Shown here: positions 13,532 through 27,100 of the stretch, in pieces
How the letters are laid out: every line of letters starts with the position of its first letter
Position numbering within the stretch: position 1 is the first letter of the stretch
NCBI GenBank assembly: GCA_903813345.2
Contig: CAIIXF020000011.1
Location: 8,148,571-8,208,570 of the forward strand
Length of the DNA stretch: 60,000 nucleotides
Source: Owenia fusiformis
Lineage: Eukaryota; Annelida; Polychaeta; Sabellida; Oweniidae
Direction of reading: 5' to 3'
Position numbers and translations under genes: made by a program
Notes under the pieces: model-generated
What the model saw: the letters and a program-made list of their open reading frames with translations, nothing else
Told to the model about the DNA's origin: nothing
Databases searched by the model: none

Positions 13532-16500
13532 TATATATTCTATATCTAATTCGTCTTAAATCTATGATGCAGTTTGTGCTCTGGAGGAAATGTCAATTTT
13601 CGGACCAGTCGTACGTAACGCTGGTGGCAGCATGATATTTGTTATTTAGTGAGATGTTTCAGGATACATTTTGACATTTGCCCTACCGAGGACTTGTTGG
13701 TTGCTCATTCTATTCATGAGATATTGAGTATCTAATTTGTCATACAAGTCTGATTTACTTTGGGCTATGTACGGAATGTCAATTTTTGGACCAGATGTAC
13801 ATCGCACTGGTAGCAGCGACTAGTTTGATATATTGTGAGACGTTAATGTATATATTTTTACGTTTGCCAAAGGAGAGATGTATCGATTGACTTCTCTGTT
13901 AGGGGGATATATAATACCCAATTTGTCTTAGATCGCTTATGCAATTTGCGCTCTTGACGAAATGTCAATTTTTCGACCAGTCGTACGTCACACTTGTACC
14001 TTCCAGTCCTTTGCAATTTTGTGAGACGTTTAAGTATATATTTTGGAGTATGCTCTTGAATGGTGTTAATGAATGATGTTCCCGTTCGTGATATATTTTA
14101 TATCTAATTCGTTTAAATCTATGATGCAGTTTGTGCTCTGGAGGAAATGTCAATTTTCTGACCAGTCGTACGTAACGCTGGTGACAGCATGATATTTGTT
14201 ATTTAGTGAGTTGTTTCAGGATACATTTTGACATTTTCCCTACCGAGGACGTGTTGATTGGTCATACTATTCATGAGATATTGAGTATCTAATTTGTCAT
14301 ACAAGTCTGATTTACTTTGGGATATGTACGGAATGTCAATTTTCGGACCAGCTGTACATCACACCAGTAGCAGCGACTAGTTTGCTATATTGTGAGACGT
14401 TAATGTATATATATTTTACGTTTGCCAAGGGAGGGATGTATCGATTGACTTCTATGTTAGGGGGATATATAATATCCAATTCGTCTTAAATCGCTTATGC
14501 AATTTGCGCTCTTGACGAAATGTCAATTTTCCGACCAGTTGTACGTCACACTGGTACATGCCAGTCCTTTGCAATTTTGTGAGACGTTTAAGTATATAAC
14601 TTGGAGTATGCCCTTGAATGGATTTAATGAATGATGTTCCCGTTCGTGATATATTTATATCTAATTCGTCTTAAATCTATGATGCAGTTTGTGCTCTGGA
14701 GGAAATGCCAATTTTCGGACCAGTCGTACGTAACGCTGGTGACAGCATGATATTTGTTATTTAGTAAGATGTTTCAGGATACATTTTGACATTTGCCCTA
14801 CCAAGGACTTGTTGATTGGTCATTCTATTCATGATATATTCAGTATCTTATTTGTCATACAAGTCTGATTTACTTAGGGCTATGTACGGAATGTCAATTT
14901 TCGGACCAGCTGTACATCGCACTGGTTGCAGCGACTAGTTTTATATATTGTGAGACGTTTATGTATATATTTTTACGTTTGCCAAAGGAGGGATGTATCG
15001 ATTGACTTCTCTGTTAGGGGGATATATAATATCCAATTCGTCTTAAATCGCTTATGCAATTTGCGCTCTTGACGAAATGTCAATTTTCCGACCAGTCGTA
15101 CGTCACACTGGTACATGCCAGTCCTTTGCAATTTTGTAAGACGTTTAAGTATATATCTTGGAGTATGCTCTTGAATGGATTTAATGAATGATGTTCCTGT
15201 TCGTGATATATTTTATATCTAACTCGTATTAAATCTATGATGCAGTTTGTGCTCTGGAGGAAATGCCAATTTTCGAACCAGTCGTACGTAACGCTGGTGA
15301 CAGCATGATATTAGTTATTTAGTAAGATGTTTCAGGATACATTTTGACATTTTCCTTACCGAGGACTTGTTGATTGGTTATACTATTCATGAGATATTGA
15401 GTATCAAATTTGTCATACAAGTCTGATTTACTTAGGCTATGTACGGAATGTCAATTTTCGGACCAGCTGTACATCGCACTCGTAGCAGCGACTACTTTGA
15501 TATATTGTGAGACGTTAATGTATATATTTTTACGTTTGCCAAAGGAGAGATGTATCGATTGACTTCTCTGTTAGGGGGATATATAATACCCAATTCGTCT
15601 TAGATCGCTTATGCAATTTGCGCTCTTGACGAAATGTCAATTTTCCGACCAGTCGTACGTCACACTGGTACATGCCAACCCTTTGCAATTTTGTGAGACG
15701 TTTAAGTATATATTTTGGAGTATGCTCTTGAATGGATTTAATGAATGATGTTCCCGTTCGTGATATATTTTATATCTAATTCGTCTTAAATCTATGATGC
15801 AGCTTGTGCTCTGGAGGAAATGTCAAATTTCGGACCAGTCGTACGTAACGCTGGTGGCAGCATTAAAAAATGTTATTTAGTGAGATGTTTCAGGATACAT
15901 TTTGACATTTGCCCTACCGAGGACCTATTGATTGGTCATACTATTCGTGAGATATTGAGTATCTAATTTGTCATACAAGTCTGATTTACTTTGGGCTATG
16001 TACGGAATGTCAATTTTCGGACCAGTTGTACATCGCACTGGTAGCAGCGACTAGTTTAATATATTGTGAGACGTTAATGTATATATTCTTACGTTTGCCA
16101 AGGGAGGGATGTATCGATTGACTTCTCTGTTAGGGGGATATATAATATCAAATTCGTCTTAAATCGCTTATGCAATTTGCGCTCTTGACAAAATGTCAAT
16201 TTTCCGACCAGTCGTACGTCACACTGGTACATGCCAGTCCTTTGCAATTTTGTAAGACGTTTAAATATATATCTTGGAGTATGCTCTTGAATGGATTTAA
16301 TGAATGATGTTCCCGTTCATGATATATTTTATATCTAATTCGTCTTAAATCTATGATGCAATTTGTGCTCTGGAGGAAATGTCAATTTTCGGACCAGTCG
16401 TACGTAACGCTGGTGACAGCATGATATTTGTTATTTAGTGAGATGTTTCAGGATACATTTTGACATTTGCCCTACCGAGGGCGTGTTGATTGGTCATACT

Positions 16501-19500
16501 ATTCATGAAATATTGAGTATCTAATTTGTCATACAAGTCTGATTTACTTTGGGCTATGTACGGAATGTCAATTTTTGGACCAGCTGTACATCACACTGGT
16601 AGCAGCGAATAGTTTGATATATTGTGAGACGTTTATGTATATACTTTTACGTTTGCCAAAGGAGGGATGTATCGATTGACTTCTCTGTTAGGGGGATATA
16701 TAACATCCAATTCGTCTTAGATCGCTTATGCAATTTGCGCTCTTGACGAAATGTCAATTTTCCGACCAGTCGTACGTCACACTGGTACATGCCAGTCCTT
16801 TGCAATTTTGTGAGACGTTTAAGTATATATCTTGGAGTATGCTCTTGAATGGATTTAATGAATGATGTTCCCGTTCGTGATATATTTTATATCTAATTCG
16901 TCTTAAATCTATGATGCAGTTTGTGCTCTGGAGGAAATGTCAATTTTTCGGACCAGTCGTACATAATGCTGGTGGCAGCATGATATTTGTTATTTAGTGA
17001 GATGTTTCAGGATACATTGTTACATTTTCCCTACCGAGGACTTGTTGATTGGTCATTCTATTCATGATATATTGAGTATCTTATTTGTCATACAAGTCTG
17101 ATTTACTTTGGGCTATGTACGGAATGTCAATTTTCGGATCAGCTGTACATCGCACTGGTAGCAGCGACTAGTTTGATATATGTGAGACGTTTATGTATAT
17201 ATTTTTACTTTTGCCAAAGGAGGGATGTATCGATTGACTTCTCTGTTAGGGGGATATATTATAATATCCAATTCGTCTTAAATCGCTTATGCAATTTGCG
17301 CTCTTGACGAAATGTCAATTTCCCGACCAGTCGTACGTCACACTGGTACATGCCAGTCCTTTGTAATTTTGTGAGACGTTAAAGTATATATATTGGAGAA
17401 TGCTGTTGAATGGATTTAATGAATGATGTTCCCGTTCGTGATATATTTTATATCTAATTCGTCTTAAATCTATGATGCAGTTTGTGCTCTGGAGGAAATG
17501 TCAATTTTCGGACCAGTCGTACGTAACGCTGGTGGCAGCATGATATTTGTTATTTCCTGAGATGTTTCAGGATACATTTTGACATTTGCCCTTCCGAGGA
17601 CTTGTTGATTGGTCATACTATTCATGAGATAGTGAGTATCTAATTTGTCATACAAGTCTGATTTACTTTGGGCTATGTACGGAATGTCAATTTTCGGACC
17701 AGCTGTACGTCACACTGGTACATGCCAGTCCTTTGCAACTTTTGAGACGTGTAAGTATATATATTTAAGTATGCTCTTGAATGGATTTAACGAATGATGT
17801 TCCCGTTCGTGATATATTTTATATCTAATTCGTCTTAAATCTATGATGCAGTTTGTGCTCTGGAGGAAATGTCAATTTTCGGACCAGTCGTACGTAACGC
17901 TGGTGGCAGCATGATATTTGTTATTTCCTGAGATGTTTCAGGATACATTTTGACATTTGCCATACCTAGGACTTGTTGATTGGTCATACTATTAATGAGA
18001 TATTGAGTATCTAACTTGTCATACAAGTCTGATTTACTTTGGGCTAATTGTACGGAATGTCAATTTTCGGACCAGCTGTACATCGCACTGTTAGCAGCGA
18101 CTAGTTTGATATATTGTGAGACGTTTATGTATATATTTTTACGTTGGCCAAAGGAGGGATGTTTCGATTGACTTCTCATGCTAAGGGGATATATAATACC
18201 CAATTCGTCTTAGATCGCTTATGCAATTTGCGCTCTTGACGAAATGTCAATTTTCCGACCAGTCGTACGTCACACTTGTATCTTCCAGTCCTTTGCAATT
18301 TTGTGAGACGTTTAAGTATATATTTTGGAGTATGCTCTTAAATGGATTTAATGAATGATGTTCATGTTCGTGATATATTTTATATCTAATTCGTCTTAAA
18401 TCTATGATGCAGTTTGTGCTCTGGAGGAAATGTCAATTTTCGGACCAGTCGTACGTAACGCTGGTGACAGCATGATATTTGTTATTTAGTGTGATGTTTC
18501 AGGATACATTTTGACATTTGCCCTACCGAGGACGTGTTGATTGGTCATACTATTCATATGATATTGAGTATCTAATTTGTCATACAAGTCTGATTTACTT
18601 TGGGCTATGTACAGAATGTCAATTTTCGGACCAGCTGTACATCGCACTGGTATTAGCGACTAGTTTGATATATTGTGAGACGTTTATGTATATATTTTTA
18701 CGTTTGTTAAACGAGGGATGTGTCGATTGACTTCTCTGTTAGGGGGATATATAATATCCAATTCGTCTTAAATCGCTTATGGAATTTGCGCTCTTGACGA
18801 AATGTCAATTTTCCGACCAGTCGTACGTCACACTGGTACATTCCAGTCCTTTGCAATTTTGTGAGACGTTTAAGTATATATTTTGGAGTATGCTCTTGAA
18901 TGGATTTAATGAATGATGTTCCCGTTCGTGATATATTTTATATTTAATTCGTCTTAAATCTATGATGCAGTTTGTGCTCTGGAGGAAATGTCAATTTTCG
19001 GACAGGTCGTACGTAACGCTGGTGACAGCATGATATTTGTTATTTGGTGAGATGTTTAAGGATACATTTTGACATTTGCCCTACCGAGGACTTGTTGATT
19101 GGTCCTACTATCCATGAGATATTGAGTATCTAATTTGTCATACAAGTCTGATTTACTTTGGGCTATGTACGGAATGTCAATTTTCGGACCAGCTGTACAT
19201 CGCACTGGTACACTGGTAGCAGCGACTATTTTGATATATTGTGAGACGTTTATGTATTTATTTTTACGTTTGCCAAAGGAGGGATGTATCGATTGACTTC
19301 TCTGTTAGGGGGATATATAATGTCCAATTCGTCTCAAATCGCTTATGCAATTTGCGCTCTTGACGAAATGTCAATTTTCCGAAGAGCCAAACGTCACACT
19401 GGTACATGCCAACCCTTTGCAATTTTGTGAGACGTTTAAGTATATATTTTGGAGTATGATCTTGAATGGATTTAATGAATGATGTTCCCGTTCGTGATAT

Positions 19501-19748
19501 ATTTTATATCTAATTCGTCTTAAATCTATGATGCAGCTTGTGCTCTGGAGAAAATGTCAAATTTCGGACCAGTCGTACGTAACGCTGGTGGCAGCATTAA
19601 AAAATTTTAGTGAGATGTTTCAGGATACATTTTGACATTTGCCCTACCGAGGACCTATTGATTGGTCATACTATTCATGAGATATTGAGTATCTAATTTG
19701 TCATACAAGTCTGATTTACTTTGGGCTATGTACGGAATGTCAATTTTC
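13532..19748 (+). repeat. Trimeric satellite array, block 3, up to the inversion point
   Basis: About eleven HOR copies in + orientation. Features of note: a fused C/A monomer near 17,690 that shortens one unit to two monomers; a B monomer with a CATTAAAAAATG run near 15,860 and a similar CATTAAAAAATTTTAG one near 19,594; and the GGTACACTGG duplication at 19,207-19,216. The stretch around 18,100-19,680 resembles 950-2,530 in the same orientation variant for variant, including CTTGTATCTTCCAGTCC, GTTAAA(G/C)GAGGGATGTGTCG and the GGTACACTGG duplication. That indicates a block duplication of at least 1.6 kb. Confidence 0.96.
17684..17870 (+). repeat. Chimeric C/A monomer (two-monomer HOR)
   Basis: The monomer starts as type C (TTCGGACCAGCTGTAC) and continues as type A (GTCACACTGGTACATGCCAG). 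The switch falls in the GTAC core shared by all monomers, near 17,703-17,710. The flanking B monomers begin at about 17,500 and 17,873, so the local unit is about 372 bp instead of 558. This is what homologous unequal exchange between two monomer types would leave. Confidence 0.88.
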
Positions 19749-20929
19749 AATGAAACGAATGACCAATCAACAAGTCCTCGGTAGGGCAAATGTCAAAATG
19801 TATCCTGAAACATCTCAATGAATAACAAATATCATGCTGCCACCAGCGTTACGTACGACTGGTCCGAAAATTGACATTTCCTCCAGAGCACAAACTGCAT
19901 CATAGATTTAAGACGAACTAAATATAAAATATATCACGAACGGGAACATCATTCATTAAATCCATTCAAGAGCATACTCCAAAATATATACTTAAACGTC
20001 TCACAAAATTGCAAAGGGTTGGCATGTACCAGTGTGACGTATGGCTCTTCGGAAAATTGACATTTCGTCAAGAGCGCAAATTGCATAAGCGATTTGAGAC
20101 GAATTGGACATTATATATCCCCCTAACAGAGAAGTCAATCGATACATCCCTCCTTTGGCAAACGTAAAAATAAATACATAAACGTCTCACAATATATCAA
20201 AATAGTCGCTGCTACCAGTGTACCAGTGCGATGTACAGCTGGTCCGAAAATTGACATTCCGTACATAGCCCAAAGTAAATCAGACTTGTATGACAAATTA
20301 GATACTCAATATCTCATGGATAGTAGGACCAATCAACAAGTCCTCGGTAGGGCAAATGTCAAAATGTACCCTGAAACATCTCACTAAATAACAAATATCA
20401 TGCTGTCACCAGCGTTACGTACGACTGGTCCGGAAATTGACATTTCCTCCAGAGCACAAACTGCATCATAGATTTAAGACGAATTAGATATAAAATATAT
20501 CACGAACGGGAACATCATTCATTTGATCCATTCAAGAGCATACTCCAAAATATATACTTAAACGTCTCACAAAATTGCAAAGGACTGGCATGTACCAGTG
20601 TGACGTACGACTGGTCGGAAAATTGACATTTCGTCAAGATCACAAATTGCATAAGCGATTTAAGACGAATTGGATATTGTTTATCCCCCTAACAGAGAAG
20701 TCAATCGATACATCCCTCCTTTGGCAAACGTAATAGTATATACATAAACGTCTCACAATATATCAAACTAGTCACTGCTACCAGTGTGATGTACAGCTGG
20801 TCCAAAAATTGACATTCCGTACATAGCCCAAAGTAAATCAGACTTGTATGACAAATTAGATACTCAATAGCTCATGAATAGTATGACCAATCAACACGTC
20901 CTCGGTAGGGCAAATGTCAAAATGTATCC

Positions 20930-21110
20930 TGAAACATCTCACTAAATAACAAATATCATACTGTCACCAGCGTTACGTACGACTGGTCGGAAAATTGACA
21001 TTTTGTCAAGAGCGCAAATTGCATAAGCGATTTAAGACGAATTTGATATTATATATCCCCCTAATAGAGAAGTCAATCGATACATCCCCCCCTTGGCAAA
21101 CGTAAGAATA
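20930..21110 (-). repeat. Chimeric B/A monomer in the inverted block
   Basis: A B monomer (CTGTCACCAGCGTTACGTAC) passes directly into A sequence (GGAAAATTGACATTTTGTCAAG) through the shared GTACGACTGGTC box near 20,975-20,988. One A monomer present in the otherwise very similar unit near 26.95-27.13 kb is missing here. This accounts for the roughly 187-bp change in offset between these two related blocks. Confidence 0.8.
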
Positions 21111-24100
21111 TATACATTAACGTCTCACAATATATTAAACTAGTCGCTGCTACCAGTGCGATGTACAGCTGGTCCGAAAATTGACATTCCGTACATAGCC
21201 CAAAGTAAACCAGACTTGTATGACAAATTAGATACTCAATATCTCACGAATAGTATGACCAATCACCACGTCCTCGGTAGGGAAAATGTCAAAATGTATC
21301 CTGAAACATCTCACTTAATAACAAATATCATGCTGTCACCAGCGTTATGTACGACTGGTCCGAAAATTGACATTTCCTCCAGAGCACAAACTGCATCATA
21401 GATTTAAGACGAATTAGATATAAAATATATCACGAACGGGAACATCATTCATTAAATCCATTCAAGAGCATACTCCAAAATATATACTTAAACGTCTCAC
21501 AAAATTGCAAAGGACTGGCATGTACCAGTGTGACGTACGACTCTTCGGAAAATTGACATTTCGTCAAGAGCGAAAATTGCATAAGCGATTTAAGACGAAT
21601 TGGATATTATATATCCCCCTAACAGAGAAGTCTATCGATACATCCCTCCTTTGGCAAACGTAAAAATATATACATAAACGTCTCACAATATATCAAACTA
21701 GTCGCTACTACCAGTGCGATGTACAGCTGATCCGAAAATTGACATTCCGTACATAGCCCAAAGTAAATCAGACTTGTATGACAAATTACATACTCAATAT
21801 CTCATGAATAGAATGACCAATAAACAAGTCCTTGGTATGGCAAATGTAAAAATGTATCCTGAAACATCTCACTAAATAACAAATATCATGATGCCACCAG
21901 CGTTACGTACGACTGGTCCGAAAATTGACATTTCCTCCAGAGCAGAAACTGCATCATAGATTTAAGACGAATTAGATATAAAATATATCACGAACGGGAA
22001 CATCATTCATAAAATCCATTCAAGAGCATACTCAAAAATATATACTAAAACGTCTCACGAAATTGCAAAGGACTGGCATGTACCAGTGTGACGTACGACT
22101 CTTCGGAAAATTGACATTTCGTCAAGAGCGCAAATTGCATAAGCGATTTAAGACGAATTGGATATTATATATCCCCCTAACAGAGAAGTCTATCGATACA
22201 TCCCTCCTTTGGCAAACGTAAAAATATATACATAAACGTCTCACAATATATCAAACTAGTCGCTACTACCAGTGCGATGTACAGCTGATCCGAAAATTGA
22301 CATTCCGTACATAGCCCAAAGTAAATCAGACTTGTATGACAAATTACATACTCAATATCTCATGAATAGAATAACCAATCAACAAGTCCTTGGTAGGGCA
22401 AATGTAAAAATGTATCCTGAAACATCTCACTAAATAACAAATATCATGATGCCACCAGCGTTACGTACGACTGGTCCGAAAATTGACATTTCCTCCAGAG
22501 CACAAACTGTATCATAGATTTAAGACGAATTAGATATAAAATATATCACAAACGGGAACATCATTCATTGCATCCATTCAAGAGCATACTCCAAAATATA
22601 TACTTAAACGTCTCACGAAATTGCAAAGGACTGGCATGTACCAGTGTGACGTACGACTGGTCGGAAAATTGACATTTCGTGAAGAGCTCAAATTGCATAA
22701 GCGATTTGAGACGAATTGGATATTATATATCCCCCTAACAGAGAAGTCAATCGATACATCCCTTCTTTGGCAAACGTAAAAATATATACATAAACGTCTC
22801 ACAATATATCAAACTAGTCGCTGCTACCAGTGCGATGTACAGCTGGTCCGAAAATTGACATTCCGTACATAGCCCAAAGTAAATCAGACTTGTATGACAA
22901 ATTACATACTCAATATCTCATGAATAGAATGACCAATCAACAAGTCCTTGGTAGGGCAAATGTAAAAATGTATCCTGAAACATCTCACTAAATAACAAAT
23001 ATCATGATGCCACCAGCGTTACGTACGACTGGTCCGAAAATTGACATTTCCTCCAGAGCACAAACTGTATCATAGATTTAAGACGAATTAGATATAAAAT
23101 ATATCACGAACGGGAACATCATTCATTGCATCCATTCAAGAGCATACTCCAAAATATATACTTAAACGTCTCACGAAATTGCAAAGGACTGGCATGTACC
23201 AGTGTGACGTACGACTGGTCGGAAAATTGACATTTCGTGAAGTGCTCAAATTGCATAAGCGATTTGAGACGAATTGGATATTATATATCCCCCTAACAGA
23301 GAAGTCAATCGATACATCCCTTCTTTGGCAAACGTAAAAATATATACATAAACGTCTCACAATATATCAAACTAGTCGCTGCTACCAGTGCGATGTACAG
23401 CTGGTCCGAAAATTGACATTCCGTACATAGCCCAAAGTAAATCAGACTTGTATGACAAATTAGATACTCAATATCTCATGAATAGAATGGCCAATCAACA
23501 AGTCCTCGGTAGGGCAAATGTAAATATGTATCCTGAAACATCTCACTAAATAACAAATACCATGCTGCCACCAGCGTTACGTACGACTGGTCCGACAATT
23601 GACATTTCCTCCAGAGCAGAAACTGCATCATAGATTTAAGACGAATTAGATATAATATATATCACGAACGGGAACATCATTCATTAAATCCATTCAAGAG
23701 CATACTCCAAAATATATACTTTAACATCTCACGAAATTGCAAAGGACTGGCATGTAACAGTGTGACGTACGACTGGTCGGAAAATTGACATTTCGTCAAG
23801 AGCTCAAATTGCATGAGCTATTTAAGACGAATTGGATATTATATATCCCCCTAACAGCGAAGTCAATCGATACATCCCTTCTTTGGCAAACGTAAAATAT
23901 ATACATAAACGTCTCACAATATATCAAACTAGTCGCTGCTACCAGTGCGATGTACAGCTGGTCCGAAAATTGACATTCCGTACATAGCCCAAAGTAAATC
24001 AGACTTGTATGACAAATTAGATACTCAATATCTCATGAATAGTATGACCAATCAGCAAGTCCTAGGTATGGCAAATGTCAAAATGTATCCTGAAACATCT

Positions 24101-27100
24101 CACTAAATAACAATTTTTAATGCTGCCACCAGTGTTACGTACGACTGGTCCGAAATTTGACATTTCCTCCAGAGCACAAGCTGCATCATAGATTTAAGAC
24201 GAATTAGATATAAAAAATATCACGAACGGGAACATCATTCATTAAATCCATTCAAGAGCATACTCCAAAATATATACTTAAACGTCTCACAAAATTGCAA
24301 AGGGTTGGCATGTACCAGTGTGACGTATGGCTCTTCGGAAAATTGACATTTCGTCAAGAGCGCAAATTGCATAAGCGATTTGAGACGAATTGGACATTAT
24401 ATATCCCCCTAACAGAGAAGTCAATCGATACATCCCTCCTTTGGCAAACGTAAAAATGAATACATAAACGTCTCACAATATATCAAAATAGTCGCTGCTA
24501 CCAGTGTACCAGTGCGATGTACAGCTGGTCCGAAAATTGACATTCCGTACATAGCCCAAAGTAAATCAGACTTGTATGACAAATAAGATACTCACTATCT
24601 CATGAATTGTATGACCAATCAACAAGTCCTCGGTAGGGCAAATGTCAAAATGTACCCTGAAACATCTCACTAAATAACAAATATCAAGCTGTCACCAGTG
24701 TTACGTACGACTGGTCCGGAAATTGACATTTCCTCCAGAGCACAAACTGCATCATAGATTTAAGACGAATTAGATATAAAATATATCACGAACGGGAACA
24801 TCATTCATTAAATCCATTCAAGAGCATACTCCAAAATATATACTTAAACGTCTCACAAAATTGCAAAGGACTGGCATGTACCAGTGTGACGTACGACTGG
24901 TCGGAAAATTGACATTTCGTCAAGAGCGCAAATTGCATAAGCGATTTAAGACGAATTGGATATTATATATCCCCCTAACAGAGAAGTCAATCGATACATC
25001 CCTCCTTTGGCAAACGTAAAAATATATACATAAACGTCTCAAAATATATCAAACTAGTCGCTGCTACCAGTGCGATGTACAGCTGGTCCAAAAATTGACA
25101 TTCCGTATATAGCCCAAAGTAAATCTGACTTGTATGACAAATTAGATACTCACTATCTCATGAATAGTATGACCAATCAACAAGTCCTCGGTAGGGCAAA
25201 TGTCAAAATGTACCCTGAAACATCTCACTAAATAACAAATATCATGCTGTCACCAGCGTTACGTACGACTGGTCCGGAAATTGACATTTCCTCCAGAGCA
25301 CAAACTGCATCATAGATTTAAGACGAATTAGATATAAAATATAACACGAACGGGAACATCATTCATTAATTCATTCAAGAGCATACTCCAAAATATATAC
25401 CTAAACGTCTCACAAAATTGCAAAGGACTGGCATGTACCAGTGTGACGTACGACTGGTCGGAAAATTGACATTTCGTCAAGAGCGCAAATTTCATAAGCG
25501 ATTTATGACGAATTGGATATTATATATCCCTCTAACAGAGAAGTCAATCGAAACATCCCTCCTTTGGCCAACGTAAAAATATATACATAAACGTCTCACA
25601 ATATATCAAACTAGTCGCTGCTAACAGTGCGATGTACAGCTGGTCCGAAAATTGACATTCCGTACAATTAGCCCAAAGTAAATCAGACTTGTATGACAAG
25701 TTAGATACTCAATATCTCATTAATAGTATGACCAATCAACAAGTCCTAGGTATGGCAAATGTCAAAATGTATCCTGAAACATCTCAGGAAATAACAAATA
25801 TCATGCTGCCACCAGCGTTACGTACGACTGGTCCGAAAATTGACATTTCCTCCAGAGCACAAACTGCATCATAGATTTAAGACGAATTAGATATAAAATA
25901 TATCACGAACGGGAACATCATTCATTAAATCCATTCAACAGCATACTCCAATATATATACTTAAACGTCTATCAAAATTGCAAAGGACTGGCGTGTACCA
26001 GTGTGACGTACGACTGGTCGGGAAATTGACATTTCGTCAAGAGCGCAAATTGCATAAGCGATTTAAGACGAATTGGATATTATAATATATCCCCCTAACA
26101 GAGAAGTCAATCGATACATCCCTCCTTTGGCAAAAGTAAAAATATATACACAAACGTCTCACATATATCAAACTAGTCGCTGCTACCAGTGCGATGTACA
26201 GCTGGTCCGAAAATTGACATTCCGTACATAGCCCAAAGTAAATCAGACTTGTATGACAAATAAGATAATCAATATATCATGAATAGAATGACCAATCAAC
26301 AAGTCCTCGGTAGGGAAAATGTCAAAATGTATCCTGAAACATCTCACTAAATAACAAATATCATGCTGCCACCAGCGTTATGTACGACTGGTCCGAAAAA
26401 TTGACATTTCCTCCAGAGCACAAACTGCATCATAGATTTAAGACGAATTAGATATAAAATATATCACGAACGGGAACATCATTCATTAAATCCATTCAAG
26501 AGCATACTCCAAGATATATACTTAAACGTCTCACAAAATTGCAAAGGACTGGCATGTACCAGTGTGACGTACGACTGGTCGGAAAATTGACATTTCGTCA
26601 AGAGCGCAAATTGCATAAGCGATTTAAGACGAATTGGATATTATATATCCCCCTAACAGAGAAGTCAATCGATACATCCCTCCTTTGGCAAACGTAAAAG
26701 TATATACATAAACGTCTCACAATATATCAAACTAGTCACTGCTACCAGTGTGATGTACAGCTGGTCCAAAAATTGACATTCCGTACATAGCCCAAAGTAA
26801 ATCAGACTTGTATGACAAATTAGATACTCAATAGCTCATGAATAGTATGACCAATCAACACGTCCTCGGTAGGGCAAATGTCAAAATGTATCCTGAAACA
26901 TCTCACTAAATAACAAATATCACACTGTCACCAGCGTTACGTACGACTGGTCCGAAAATTGACATTTCCTCCAGAGCACAAATTGCATCATAGATTTAAG
27001 ACGAATTAGATATAAAATATATCATGAACGGGAACATCATTCATTAAATCCATTTAAGAGCATACTCCAAGATATATACTTAAACGTCTCACAAAATTGC

